A DNA stretch of 64,000 nucleotides from CBDCWT01 sp965223305 (GTDB lineage: Bacteria > Planctomycetota > Planctomycetia > Pirellulales > Pirellulaceae), in assembly GCA_965223305.1 (NCBI GenBank), contig CBDCWT010000031.1, positions 69,944-133,943 of the forward strand, read 5' to 3'. Below, in pieces: positions 53,561-62,056 of this stretch (position 1 is its first letter; the number at the start of each line of letters is the position of its first letter). The translations under genes were made by a program, and so were the position numbers. The notes under the pieces are model-generated. The model did no database searches. It was not told the DNA's origin and saw only the letters and a list, made by a program, of their open reading frames with translations.

Positions 53561-53742
53561 TTAGCCCGAATTATTCATGAGCGATCTGCTGCGAGGTCGT
53601 AAGTCCATCCGTGGCTTCGTCATGCTTCACAATTCTCCCTCGACGTATTGCTTCAATACGCCTGCGGAAGAATTGCTCGCCTTCCTTGCCACGAACGTAC
53701 TTACAACCTCTCGCGACGATCTTCATGAATAATCCGGGTTAG
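53561..53742 (+). mobile_element. MITE-like fold-back element, copy 3
   Basis: 174 bp (53565-53738), flanked by TTAG on both sides as a direct repeat, starting CCCGAATTATTCATGA and ending TCATGAATAATCCGGG. The TTAG/TTAG pair is direct rather than inverted, so it is best read as a 4-base target-site duplication. Confidence 0.82.
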
Positions 53743-53858
53743 TGGCGTAGTGTGTCACCTTGACCATGCCTATCGCCCAGCGCAGAATCGAAGCTCACCC
53801 CCCTGATGATGTTGCCAGAGAGGTAGGGGGCGGGTGTGAGAAGGAGAGATTGAGGGGA

Positions 53859-55079
53859 ATGACCAACACCAGCGCCGCTGCGAAGTCTCAAGTCCCGAAC
53901 GAGTTGGGCCGTTTCGGCGATTTTGGTGGGCGATTTGTACCGGAGACGTTGACACACGCTCTGGAACAACTGACGGAACAGTATCGGCAAGCTGTCGGCG
54001 ACGAGCAGTTTCAAACCGAGTTCGCGGCGTTGCTGCGCGACTATGTCGGCCGGCCATCGCCCCTGTATTACGCCGAACGGCTCTCGGAAGCGTGCGGCGG
54101 TGCACAGATTTGGCTCAAACGCGAAGATCTCAATCACACGGGCGCTCACAAAATCAACAATACGTTGGGTCAGACCTTGCTGACCCGACGGATGGGAAAA
54201 CAGCGAGTGATCGCCGAAACCGGGGCCGGCCAGCACGGGGTTGCCACGGCTACCGCCTGCGCGCGCTTCGGCCTGCCGTGCATTGTCTACATGGGTGCCG
54301 AGGACATCCGCCGGCAAGCGCCCAACGTCTTTAGCATGAAATTGCTGGGCGCCGAAGTGCGACCTGTCACAAGCGGCTCTCAGACACTGCGCGACGCCAT
54401 CAACGAAGCACTGCGGGACTGGATGACTAACGTCGAAACCACCCATTACATTATCGGGTCGGTTGTGGGGCCCCATCCGTTTCCCATGATCGTGCGGGAT
54501 TTTCAGTCGGTGATCGGTCGCGAGGCGCGGCAACAATGTCTCGACAAGCTTGGCCGCTTGCCCGACCAAATTGTGGCCTGTGTGGGCGGTGGCAGCAACG
54601 CCGCGGGGATTTTCTATCCGTTTATCGAGGATCGTGAAGTCGAGCTGGTAGGCGTCGAGGCAGGGGGCACTGGTGTCGAAGCCGGCCGACACGCCTCGCC
54701 GCTCAGCTTCGGTCAACCCGGCGTACTCCACGGTAGCTACAGCTACGTCATGCAGGATGCGGATGGACAAACATGCGACGTGCATTCCATTTCTGCAGGA
54801 CTGGATTACCCGGGCGTGGGACCGGAGCATAGCTATTGGAAGTCCACCGGTCGTGTCCGATACCTGCACTGCCGCGACAGGCAGGCGATGCAGGCCTTTG
54901 ATACCTTGGCCCACCTCGAAGGCATCCTCCCCGCGCTGGAGAGTTCACATGCCGTCTCGGTCGCCCTGAAACTAGCCGCCCAAAAATCGCCCGAGGATGT
55001 GGTCGTCGTTTGCCTCTCAGGTCGTGGAGACAAAGACGCGAGCGAGATTGCACGACTGAGGGGCAGCGATCAGGCGTGA
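53859..55079 (+). CDS. trpB: Tryptophan synthase beta chain
   Basis: This 406-residue protein starts at ATG 53859, preceded by GAGGGG (the open frame extends to a TTG at 53760). It has the TrpB1 markers GRFGDFGGRFVPETL, the PLP lysine in KREDLNHTGAHKINN, AETGAGQHGVATATA and the phosphate-binding CVGGGSNAAGIF. It condenses indole with serine to tryptophan. It overlaps trpA by one base (TGATG). Other trp genes are not in the window. Confidence 0.96.
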   Translation: MTNTSAAAKSQVPNELGRFGDFGGRFVPETLTHALEQLTEQYRQAVGDEQFQTEFAALLRDYVGRPSPLYYAERLSEACGGAQIWLKREDLNHTGAHKINNTLGQTLLTRRMGKQRVIAETGAGQHGVATATACARFGLPCIVYMGAEDIRRQAPNVFSMKLLGAEVRPVTSGSQTLRDAINEALRDWMTNVETTHYIIGSVVGPHPFPMIVRDFQSVIGREARQQCLDKLGRLPDQIVACVGGGSNAAGIFYPFIEDREVELVGVEAGGTGVEAGRHASPLSFGQPGVLHGSYSYVMQDADGQTCDVHSISAGLDYPGVGPEHSYWKSTGRVRYLHCRDRQAMQAFDTLAHLEGILPALESSHAVSVALKLAAQKSPEDVVVVCLSGRGDKDASEIARLRGSDQA

Positions 55080-55882
55080 TGTCACCGATTGACGACTGCT
55101 TCGACCAGCTGAAGAACGAAGGAAAGAAAGCGCTGATTCCTTTCGTCACAGCCGGTGATCCGGACCTCGACTTCACCAAGTCCGTCATCCGCGAGCTAGC
55201 CACGCGCGGCTGCAGCCTGTGCGAGGTGGGGATCCCATACAGCGACCCGATCGCCGACGGTGCGGTCATTCAAGCGTCATATACCCGTGCCCTGCAGCGG
55301 CAGGTAAGCGTCACCGGGATTTTTGACTGCCTCCGCGAGCTCGCCACGCCCGAGTCGATGCCACTGGTTACCATGGTCAGCTATGCGATTGTGCTCAGGC
55401 ATGGATTAGAGCGCTACGTTGCGGAAGCCAAACGTGCCGGTGTGGCAGGCGCGATCGTACCGGACCTTCCGGTTGACGAGGCCGTTCCATTAGCTACCGT
55501 CTGCCGGCAAGCGGACTTCAAGCTGGTCCAGCTGGTCACGCCGACAACCCCGAGGGAGCGGGCCGTTCGGATCGCCGAGAGCTCCAGCGGGTTCCTCTAC
55601 TATGTCTCGGTAACAGGAATTACCGGGGAGCGACGTGAATTACCCGCCAAGCTAGTCGACAACGTGTCATGGCTACGCGAGCAGACGAATTTACCGATCT
55701 GCATCGGCTTCGGCATCAGCAGCGAGGATCACGTACGGCAGCTGCGCGCAGTGGCAGACGGCTTGATTGTTGGGTCGGCATTCGTGAGGCGGGTTGCCGA
55801 AGTCGACCAGGTTCCACGCGACCGCGTGCTTGACAATGTGGGCCAATTCGCCAGCCGCCTGCTACAGGCGTTGAACGAATAA
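55079..55882 (+). CDS. trpA: Tryptophan synthase alpha chain
   Basis: This 267-residue protein starts at ATG 55079, overlapping the trpB stop. It has the TrpA features LIPFVTAGDPD, catalytic Glu in CEVGIPYSDPIADG (with Asp of DPIADG), IVPDLPVDEA and GITGERRELP. It cleaves indole-3-glycerol phosphate to indole and glyceraldehyde-3-phosphate in the alpha2beta2 complex. Confidence 0.96.
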   Translation: MSPIDDCFDQLKNEGKKALIPFVTAGDPDLDFTKSVIRELATRGCSLCEVGIPYSDPIADGAVIQASYTRALQRQVSVTGIFDCLRELATPESMPLVTMVSYAIVLRHGLERYVAEAKRAGVAGAIVPDLPVDEAVPLATVCRQADFKLVQLVTPTTPRERAVRIAESSSGFLYYVSVTGITGERRELPAKLVDNVSWLREQTNLPICIGFGISSEDHVRQLRAVADGLIVGSAFVRRVAEVDQVPRDRVLDNVGQFASRLLQALNE

Positions 55883-55897
55883 CTCCGCGCACCCGCT

Positions 55898-56240
55898 ACA
55901 AAATCAGCCGCTGGGCGTTAGCCGGCGTTAGCCCACGGTTTGCCATCCTTCATCACACCAGCCGATCCCCTCATCCGGCCTTCGGCCACCTTCTCCCCGG
56001 CGGGGAGAAGGGACTTTGGTTACGGTTCAGGCGGGAGCGTGTTGACGCAACACATAAGACGCTCGGGAGGGCGAGGCTCCTGCCGAGCCGAAGCGCATCG
56101 GAGTGTTGCTTGCGGTGCGTCTCGGCTGCCGTTTAGCCGTTTGGCCACCTGGCAAATCAGCCGCTGGGCGTTAGCCGGCGTTAGCCCACGGTTTCCTGCA
56201 AACCGGATGCTAACGCATTCCGGCTGATCTGTTTTATTTT
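55898..56240. repeat. Mosaic intergenic repeat block
   Basis: Two CAGCCGCTGGGCGTTAGCCG copies, one GGGAGGGCGAGGCTCCTGCC and one CCGGCCTTCGGCC / CCCCGGCGGGGAG segment are present. No gene is recognisable in 55883-56502. Confidence 0.75.
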
Positions 56241-56502
56241 GCCGAGTGCCCAGCTCACCTGCGGTGCCCAATCATAGTCTGTAACACACTGTCTCTTAAA
56301 GAGTTACGCACGTAAACCGGGCGGCTCTCAGTCAAACTTGACCCACTCGTGTCTACGAAAGTAAAGTTGAAAGAGTGGTTATTCTACCACCGGACGGGGA
56401 TTCGCCTGGCTTTCCCAGATCGCCGCGGCCTGATTCCCCACTACGCGGCAGGCGGGAATACTCACCCATTGCTGGGCCATACGGGGGCCGGAGGAGCCGT
56501 TT

Positions 56503-57036
56503 GTGAAACCGACTAGCAACATGCTGTATCGCTACTTCGCGGGTTTGACAGAGTTCGCTTTCCAGGCGCAGCTGGGAATCGCCGACCCTCCTTTGGTTGA
56601 CTATGTCAGTGGCCTGCTGGTGCGATTCGTGCGGATTGACGCACTTCACAAGATTCGCAATCTTAGCGGGCGACCGATGACCGAGGTTGCCGAGATGCTT
56701 GGCGAGGCGAACGAGCGGATTGGGTCGGCGCGCCGCCAGGTCCACCGCCACATCGGCGACTTCACCTTATTCTGGGCAGGAGTTTACCCGGAAGCACTGC
56801 GGGAGATGCGGAGCCCGACTAAGAAGGACCACTTCATCGACTATTGCTCTCAGGGAAAACGGGCATATCGCATCGCGAGCTCCATCGATACCGATGACGC
56901 GGACGACGCTCCATCGGATATTCTCGAACGGCTGAGCCGTGAGTTCGAAATGTGTGCTTATGGCCTCCGCGAAGTCAGGCGCGAATGGGAACGCCGCGAC
57001 GACGACGAGATGCAGGTGGCTTTCTTGATCGATTGA
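56503..57036 (+). CDS. Conserved-looking hypothetical protein
   Basis: This 177-residue soluble protein starts with a GTG preceded by GGAGGAG about 9 bases upstream. It is rich in charged helices (VRIDALHKIRNLSGRPMTEV, EANERIGSARRQVHRHIGDF, LREVRREWERRDDDE). No signal peptide or membrane segment is present. I recognise no domain. The good ribosome site and intact frame support it as a gene. Confidence 0.6.
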   Translation: MKPTSNMLYRYFAGLTEFAFQAQLGIADPPLVDYVSGLLVRFVRIDALHKIRNLSGRPMTEVAEMLGEANERIGSARRQVHRHIGDFTLFWAGVYPEALREMRSPTKKDHFIDYCSQGKRAYRIASSIDTDDADDAPSDILERLSREFEMCAYGLREVRREWERRDDDEMQVAFLID

Positions 57037-57177
57037 CCGTATTCTGGCTTAGCTGCTGTCCCACCGGCACGATGCTTCAGTTGGTGCCTTGCGGAGTCTT
57101 ACGTCTGCTACTTGTTTCCCTTCGTCACCAGTCGGGCGAAGCGGTGACGACCGGGGGTGTTGCAGTTGGGAGGTTGC

Positions 57178-57815
57178 CCTGACTGAGTTGCGCGCCTGTC
57201 ACTGTTGCGGTATGATTCACCGTCTCCCGCGGCTCGTAGCGGGCCAACGCGCGGTGTGCGTTCGTTGCCATGCGACCGTTTCTCGTTTTGGCGGCGGCCG
57301 GGCTGCCGCCATGGCGCACCGCCGCCGCAGCTCTAGGTGCGTTGATCCTCTACTGGCCGGCAATCTTGTTGCCAATTCTAGAAATCGAGCGGCTTGGTCA
57401 CCACCATCGCTCGAGCATGTTGATGGGAAGCATCGATCTACTGCTCCATGGAAGCTGGTTCGTAGGCCTTGTCGTGATCTGTTTTTCGATGGTCTTCCCG
57501 CTTGCCAAGATCCTACTGATGCTGGAACTCAGCTTACTTGGGATCTTGCATCGCAGGCACAAGGCCATCACCTACCGGCTGATGGAACTGGCTGGAAAGT
57601 GGAGCATGATGGACGTGCTGCTGCTGGCCTTCCTGGTGATGCTCGTCAAGTTAGGAAGCCTGGTCACTTTTCAAGTAGGACCGGCCGTTTTGGCGTTCGT
57701 TCTATGTGTCTCGATGAGCATGTATGCGTCGCTGTCCTTTGACCCACACTTTATCTGGGAAGACGTGCATGAGCCACGACCAAAACCAGAACGAACCTCC
57801 CGTCGCTCGAGTTGA
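57178..57815 (+). CDS. pqiA: PqiA-like membrane protein, probable frameshift
   Basis: Two frames join into one PqiA-like protein. The first has a zinc-ribbon-like ACHCCGMIHRLP ... GQRAVCVRCHATVSRFGGGR. The second continues LPPWRTAAAALGALILYWPA, then ILEIERLGHHHRSSMLMGS and four helices to 57815. An extra base in the G-rich stretch near 57298 would explain the shift. The second frame alone opens at ATG 57270 (181 residues). The start of the first frame is uncertain (CTG 57178 or TTG 57187, after GGGAGG). It precedes pqiB, whose start overlaps its 3' end. Confidence 0.75.
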
Positions 57816-59550
57816 AACGGCGGGTATGGGAGCCTATCTGCCGAAGGCCCATTGGTTGGTGACTCTGGTCTGCCTCGCCGCTGCAGTTGGGCTGTTCATT
57901 TGGGCGCAGGGCGCTGATCTAACTCGGATCACCATTCGTTTTCAAGAGGGGCACGGCCTGAAACTCGGCGACGAGCTGCAGCACCGTGGGATCGCGGTGG
58001 GTGAAGTCTCGGCCATCGCCTTGAGCGACGACTTCGAAGGCGTCGAAGTCGAGGTGGTGTTAGAGCGGTCGGCTGCCGGATTGGCACGAGAGGGTAGCCT
58101 CTTTTGGATTGAACGGCCTCAACTCAGCCTCGGCAGGATGCGTGGGCTGGAGACTATCGTAGGTGCCAAGTACTTAGGTGTTTTTCCTGGTCCAACCGAC
58201 GCACCACCAAAGTATGAGTTTGTGGGCGAACAACACCCGCTCTCGGTCGAAGGAACGGCGTCCGCCGAGATCATCGTCCGTTTTCGCGAAGGAAATGGGC
58301 TCGTCGTTGGCGATCCCCTGCGGCATCGCGGGATCCAGGTGGGCGAGGTTGTCGCTGTCGATCTGAACGCCGATCTCTCGCAGGTGGAGGTCAAAGTACG
58401 GTTGGCCGGATACGCGTCCCAGCTGGCACGAGCCGGTAGTCGCTTTTGGGTGGAACGCCCGCGGATCAGCCTCTCGGGCGTGCGCGGTCTCGAAACCGTG
58501 GTGGCCGGGCGTTACCTGTCCGTGTTGCCGGGCCCAGCGCAAGCCGAGAACTTGCGCGAGTTCGATGGGCTCGACGACCCGCCGCCAGCCAGCTCAGACG
58601 GATTGGAGATTGTGCTGGAGAGTCCCCATCGTTTCGGGGTGGAGGCGGCTGCACCGGTCACCTACCGCGGGATGCAAGTCGGCTCGATTACCGCCGTGCG
58701 GCTGAGTCCCGATTCGTCCCAAGTCGAGACGCACGTCCATGTCGATGCGGACTACCGTTCGCTCGTTTGCGAGAACACCCGTTTTTGGATTACCAGCGGT
58801 ATCGACATCAACGTAGGACTGTCGGGTTTTGAGCTGACCGCCGAAACGCTTCAGACGATCGCCGCTGGTGGGGTGGCGTTCGCGACCCCCAACGAACCGG
58901 GTGCCCCGGCTTCGACAGGACATCGATTTCAATTGGAGCGAAACGCAGAACCGAACTGGACGACCTGGGCCCCGCGACTCGCCTCCGGCCCCAATCGGCT
59001 GGCGGACGGTTCTGTCTTGCCACGCCCCTCGCCGCTGGCACTGACGTGGCAGGTCCAGCAGCTGGCCTGGAAGAAGCGCCAGCAGCGCAATGGACTCGTG
59101 CTCCTGCTCAGCGATGGCAGCTGGTTGGGCCCCAAGAACCTGTTCACTCCCCCACCCGAGGCCCTAGAGGGTTCCGGACTGCTCGAGTTCGGTGGAGAAA
59201 GCCACCGCTTTGTCTTGAGCAAACGTCAGGACTTGAAGAGCCTGGCAACCTACCGCGTGGACGCGGTGGGTGTCGAGTCAGTTCCTACCTGGTCGGTCGA
59301 CAACATTCGCGTGCCCGAGTCGACCGAAGATTGTCTGATCGTCATCAGTTCGAGCAGCCGGGCGATTCCGCTGCCATCAAACCGCGTGGCCCTAGCAGAC
59401 ACGGGAGACTCTTGGACGATTGATGCGTCGTTCACCGTGCCTCCGCAGTGGCACGGAGCCAGCATCGTGGCGGTGGCTGACGGAAAGCTGGTAGCCGTTC
59501 TGGAAGTTGACACCAGCCGTGGCAACGCCCGCGCGCTGTTCGTAAAGTAG
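57769..59550 (+). CDS. pqiB: PqiB-like MlaD (MCE) domain protein
   Basis: This 593-residue protein starts at the ATG 57769 (GGGAAG upstream), inside the end of pqiA. One N-terminal transmembrane helix (WLVTLVCLAAAVGLFIWAQG) is followed by three MlaD/MCE repeats beginning at RITIRFQEGHGLKLGDELQH, EIIVRFREGNGLVVGDPLRH and EIVLESPHRFGVEAAAPV. The C-terminal 190 residues lack a known domain. MCE proteins form hexameric rings or tubes for lipid transfer between membranes. With pqiA this resembles the PqiAB envelope lipid-transport system. Confidence 0.87.
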   Translation: MSHDQNQNEPPVARVETAGMGAYLPKAHWLVTLVCLAAAVGLFIWAQGADLTRITIRFQEGHGLKLGDELQHRGIAVGEVSAIALSDDFEGVEVEVVLERSAAGLAREGSLFWIERPQLSLGRMRGLETIVGAKYLGVFPGPTDAPPKYEFVGEQHPLSVEGTASAEIIVRFREGNGLVVGDPLRHRGIQVGEVVAVDLNADLSQVEVKVRLAGYASQLARAGSRFWVERPRISLSGVRGLETVVAGRYLSVLPGPAQAENLREFDGLDDPPPASSDGLEIVLESPHRFGVEAAAPVTYRGMQVGSITAVRLSPDSSQVETHVHVDADYRSLVCENTRFWITSGIDINVGLSGFELTAETLQTIAAGGVAFATPNEPGAPASTGHRFQLERNAEPNWTTWAPRLASGPNRLADGSVLPRPSPLALTWQVQQLAWKKRQQRNGLVLLLSDGSWLGPKNLFTPPPEALEGSGLLEFGGESHRFVLSKRQDLKSLATYRVDAVGVESVPTWSVDNIRVPESTEDCLIVISSSSRAIPLPSNRVALADTGDSWTIDASFTVPPQWHGASIVAVADGKLVAVLEVDTSRGNARALFVK

Positions 59551-59589
59551 CCAACCTCCGCTCCGCGAGGCAGAGGAGGTCATCCGTCC

Positions 59590-59697
59590 AGGGTCCGGGA
59601 GGGCGAGGCTCCTGCCGAGCCGGAATCGCCAGGAACCGTAGGCTAACGCCCAGCGGCTGATTCAGATCGTAGCCGAACTCGCCAGAGTTTGGCGGAC
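59590..59697. repeat. Mosaic intergenic repeats overlapping thiO 3' end
   Basis: GGGAGGGCGAGGCTCCTGCC, an inverted GCTAACGCCCAGCGGCTGAT and TAGCCGAACTCGCCAGAGTT follow one another. The last two lie within the C-terminal codons of the thiO frame. Confidence 0.75.
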
Positions 59698-60878
59698 TCT
59701 ACAAGTCGCGTGCCTGCTCGGACAAGCCGGCGAGTCGGGAAGGATGCTGTTGCGCCCGCGCCTCGCTGTACTCGAAATGGAGACAGATCGATCGACGGAG
59801 TATCACCGCAGATCAAGTCGGACATCACGACCGCTGTCGCCGTCGAGAGATGGAGACCGCTGCGAAAGTGCCCGGCCGCCACATACGCGTTCTTGAAAGG
59901 GGGTAGACTTCCCAGATAGGGAAGCCCATCGAACGAGCCGGGGCGCAGTCCCGCCCAGCTCCGTTCCACTTCTGCTGATCGCAGCTCGGGCACAATGCCG
60001 TAAGCCAACTCGCGCAGCTCCGTCAGCGCCTCGTCCGTGGTTTCCTTTGCAAACCCCGCCTCTTCCTCGGTCGACCCTACCAGGACTCGTCCATCATCTC
60101 GCGGAACCAAGTAGCGCTGTCCTTCGTTGACGATGTGCTTGAACGGACGTGCCGCGCACTTGAAAAGCACCATCTGCCCCCGGATTGGCAGGATGCCGGT
60201 CTCGACACCGAGGTCGTGTAGCAACCGATGGCTCCAAGCGCCGGAGGTAATGCAGTAGCGAGCCGCGCGCATCAAGCCCTGGGAAGTGATTGCTGCTTGC
60301 AGCTGGTCATCCTGTCGCTTGAATTGCCGGACTTCGACGTCCGGGTGGATCTGAACGCCACGCAACCGGCCGGCCGAGATCAACGCCCGCAGATGATGTG
60401 GATTACGTAGTTGCGCCTCGTCCGGCAAGCGGTAGGCTGCCCTGAGCTGTCCCGATTCGACGACCTCACGCAAAGCTGGCTCAAGCTGTATGAGTTCGGT
60501 ATCGCTGAGCCGGTTCATGTCGATGCCGGCGTCATCAAACATGCCTGCCAATCCATGCAACGCGGCGGCCTCTCCTGGCGTGCGCGCCAGATAGATCCCT
60601 CCACACGCACGATACCCCGTATCGATGCCTGTTTCGTCACGCAAAGCACGAGCCCACTCTCGATGTAACGTGTGACTCAACCCACGCAACTCCTCGAGCG
60701 GATCGACGGCAGTTTGCTGGCAAGCGGGCGGCAAAATCCCCGCCCCAGCCCATGAAGCTTCTCGGCCCGGAGGCGACCGGTCGACCAGGTCGACGCGCAG
60801 CCCCCGTCCCGCCAACTCATAGGCCAACGACAGTCCAACAACTCCTCCCCCCACGATCAGGCAATCCGACAAGGTCAC
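59643..60878 (-). CDS. thiO: Glycine oxidase ThiO-like
   Basis: This 411-residue protein has the FAD motif DCLIVGGGVVGLSLAYELAG, ThiO-like PGREASWAGAGILPP, ILPIRGQMVLFKC and LRPGSFDGLPYLGSLPPFKN with HFRSGLHLSTATA. ThiO oxidises glycine to iminoglycine for thiazole synthesis of thiamine. Homologues usually end near SIDLSPFRVQR; here another 31 residues follow, the last 20 encoded by intergenic repeats. Its start overlaps the downstream-read TIGR04282-like gene by 4 bases. Confidence 0.88.
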   Translation of the reverse strand: MTLSDCLIVGGGVVGLSLAYELAGRGLRVDLVDRSPPGREASWAGAGILPPACQQTAVDPLEELRGLSHTLHREWARALRDETGIDTGYRACGGIYLARTPGEAAALHGLAGMFDDAGIDMNRLSDTELIQLEPALREVVESGQLRAAYRLPDEAQLRNPHHLRALISAGRLRGVQIHPDVEVRQFKRQDDQLQAAITSQGLMRAARYCITSGAWSHRLLHDLGVETGILPIRGQMVLFKCAARPFKHIVNEGQRYLVPRDDGRVLVGSTEEEAGFAKETTDEALTELRELAYGIVPELRSAEVERSWAGLRPGSFDGLPYLGSLPPFKNAYVAAGHFRSGLHLSTATAVVMSDLICGDTPSIDLSPFRVQRGAGATASFPTRRLVRAGTRLVESAKLWRVRLRSESAAGR

Positions 60879-61534
60879 CTCTTTGCGGCCTTTAGCACGG
60901 CGGCCCGCAGCCGTTCGAGACCCGGAACGGCTTCTGCGGACAACTCATCAGCCAACCGAAGCAGATCGTTGAAGTCGTCCACGTCGTACGAGCCGGGCAA
61001 TTCGGCGAATGGTATCTGCTGGGCCAGCAACGCGGCAACCGTCTGCTGGTAAACCGTGTTGGTGCCCCAGGCGACTCCTCGAAACAAATCGGGCGCTTGG
61101 CCGCGAATGCCAAGCAGGTAGTACCCTCCGTCATCAGTCGGTCCCAACACAACCGGGTATTCGTCGAGCAGCGCAAAGGCTTGGTCCAAGAACTGGGTGG
61201 GCAGATGCGGACTGTCGGATCCGATCAGCACATTGCGGCTCGTCTCCGCAGAAGAAGCGGCGGCGAAGTAGTCCGCCATTCGCTCACCGAGATCGTCGCC
61301 GCGCTGCGCGCGAAGCTCCCAGTCGACGCCACCAAGCTCACGAAATTCGCCGGATCGATTCGCCGGCCAGTAGACCAGCCACCTGCGATCGGCAATCGAC
61401 GCGCAGCGGTGAAGGGTTGTTTCCAAGAACTGGCGATAGAGCCGGCTCGCGGCCAAGTCACCAATCGTCGTGGCGAGTCGCGTCTTGACGGCACCGGGTG
61501 CCCAGAATTTGGCGAACACGCCGAGCTGCTTCAC
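60875..61534 (-). CDS. TIGR04282-family glycosyltransferase-like protein
   Basis: This 219-residue protein has FAKFWAPGAVKTRLATTIGD, LIGSDSPHLPTQFLDQAF and LGPTDDGGYYLLGIRG, the pattern of DUF2064/TIGR04282 (nucleotide-sugar-transferase-like fold). The family is annotated from arsenosugar biosynthesis clusters but is widespread, so substrate is open. It overlaps both the glutaredoxin gene upstream and thiO downstream, forming a three-gene operon. Confidence 0.83.
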   Translation of the reverse strand: MKQLGVFAKFWAPGAVKTRLATTIGDLAASRLYRQFLETTLHRCASIADRRWLVYWPANRSGEFRELGGVDWELRAQRGDDLGERMADYFAAASSAETSRNVLIGSDSPHLPTQFLDQAFALLDEYPVVLGPTDDGGYYLLGIRGQAPDLFRGVAWGTNTVYQQTVAALLAQQIPFAELPGSYDVDDFNDLLRLADELSAEAVPGLERLRAAVLKAAKR

Positions 61535-61758
61535 TTCAACAACCGTCGTAACAACACTTCGTCAACACGACCACGGAAACGCTCTCGTTCATCAATCCAG
61601 ACAACCGGCACACACTCGTCGTAACGCTCGCGCAGCTCCGGGTCGGTGTCGACGTCGATGATCACCGGGTCGAGCCCATATCGAACGAGCAGCTGGCGGG
61701 CATCTTCGCAAAGGTGGCACCCGGCCCGTGTGTACAAGATCGCTTGACGCTGGGACAT
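61531..61758 (-). CDS. Glutaredoxin-like (DUF836-type) protein
   Basis: From the ATG at 61758 (an upstream frame opens at 61803) the protein has 75 residues. It begins QAILYTRAGCHLCEDARQLL with the redox CxxC (CHLC), then PVIIDVDTDPELRERYD and the cis-Pro segment CVPVVWIDE. It belongs to the short glutaredoxin-like group. It overlaps the glycosyltransferase gene by 4 bases. Confidence 0.85.
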   Translation of the reverse strand: MSQRQAILYTRAGCHLCEDARQLLVRYGLDPVIIDVDTDPELRERYDECVPVVWIDERERFRGRVDEVLLRRLLK

Positions 61759-62056
61759 CTGCAAAACCACCGGTGATTGTGCTGTCCGCCGCCGGCAAGT
61801 CAAGTGACGCGGCCGCGGCAGCAGCAGACATTTTCAAAAATCCACGGATATGCTGGTACTTTAGCGGCCTGCGTGATAGCCTAGTCGGTGGAAATTGGCG
61901 TCCGCTCCCGCCGCCGAGCGGAACTGTCCAAAGTGGGGGGACCAATCACCCCGGACCTCTCTCCCCGTCTCCACGGGGCCAGCATCGCGCGGCACTGACC
62001 ATTGGGATGAGGCCCGACTGGGCCGATTCGATTGGGCCAACTCGACCTGGGCCAAG

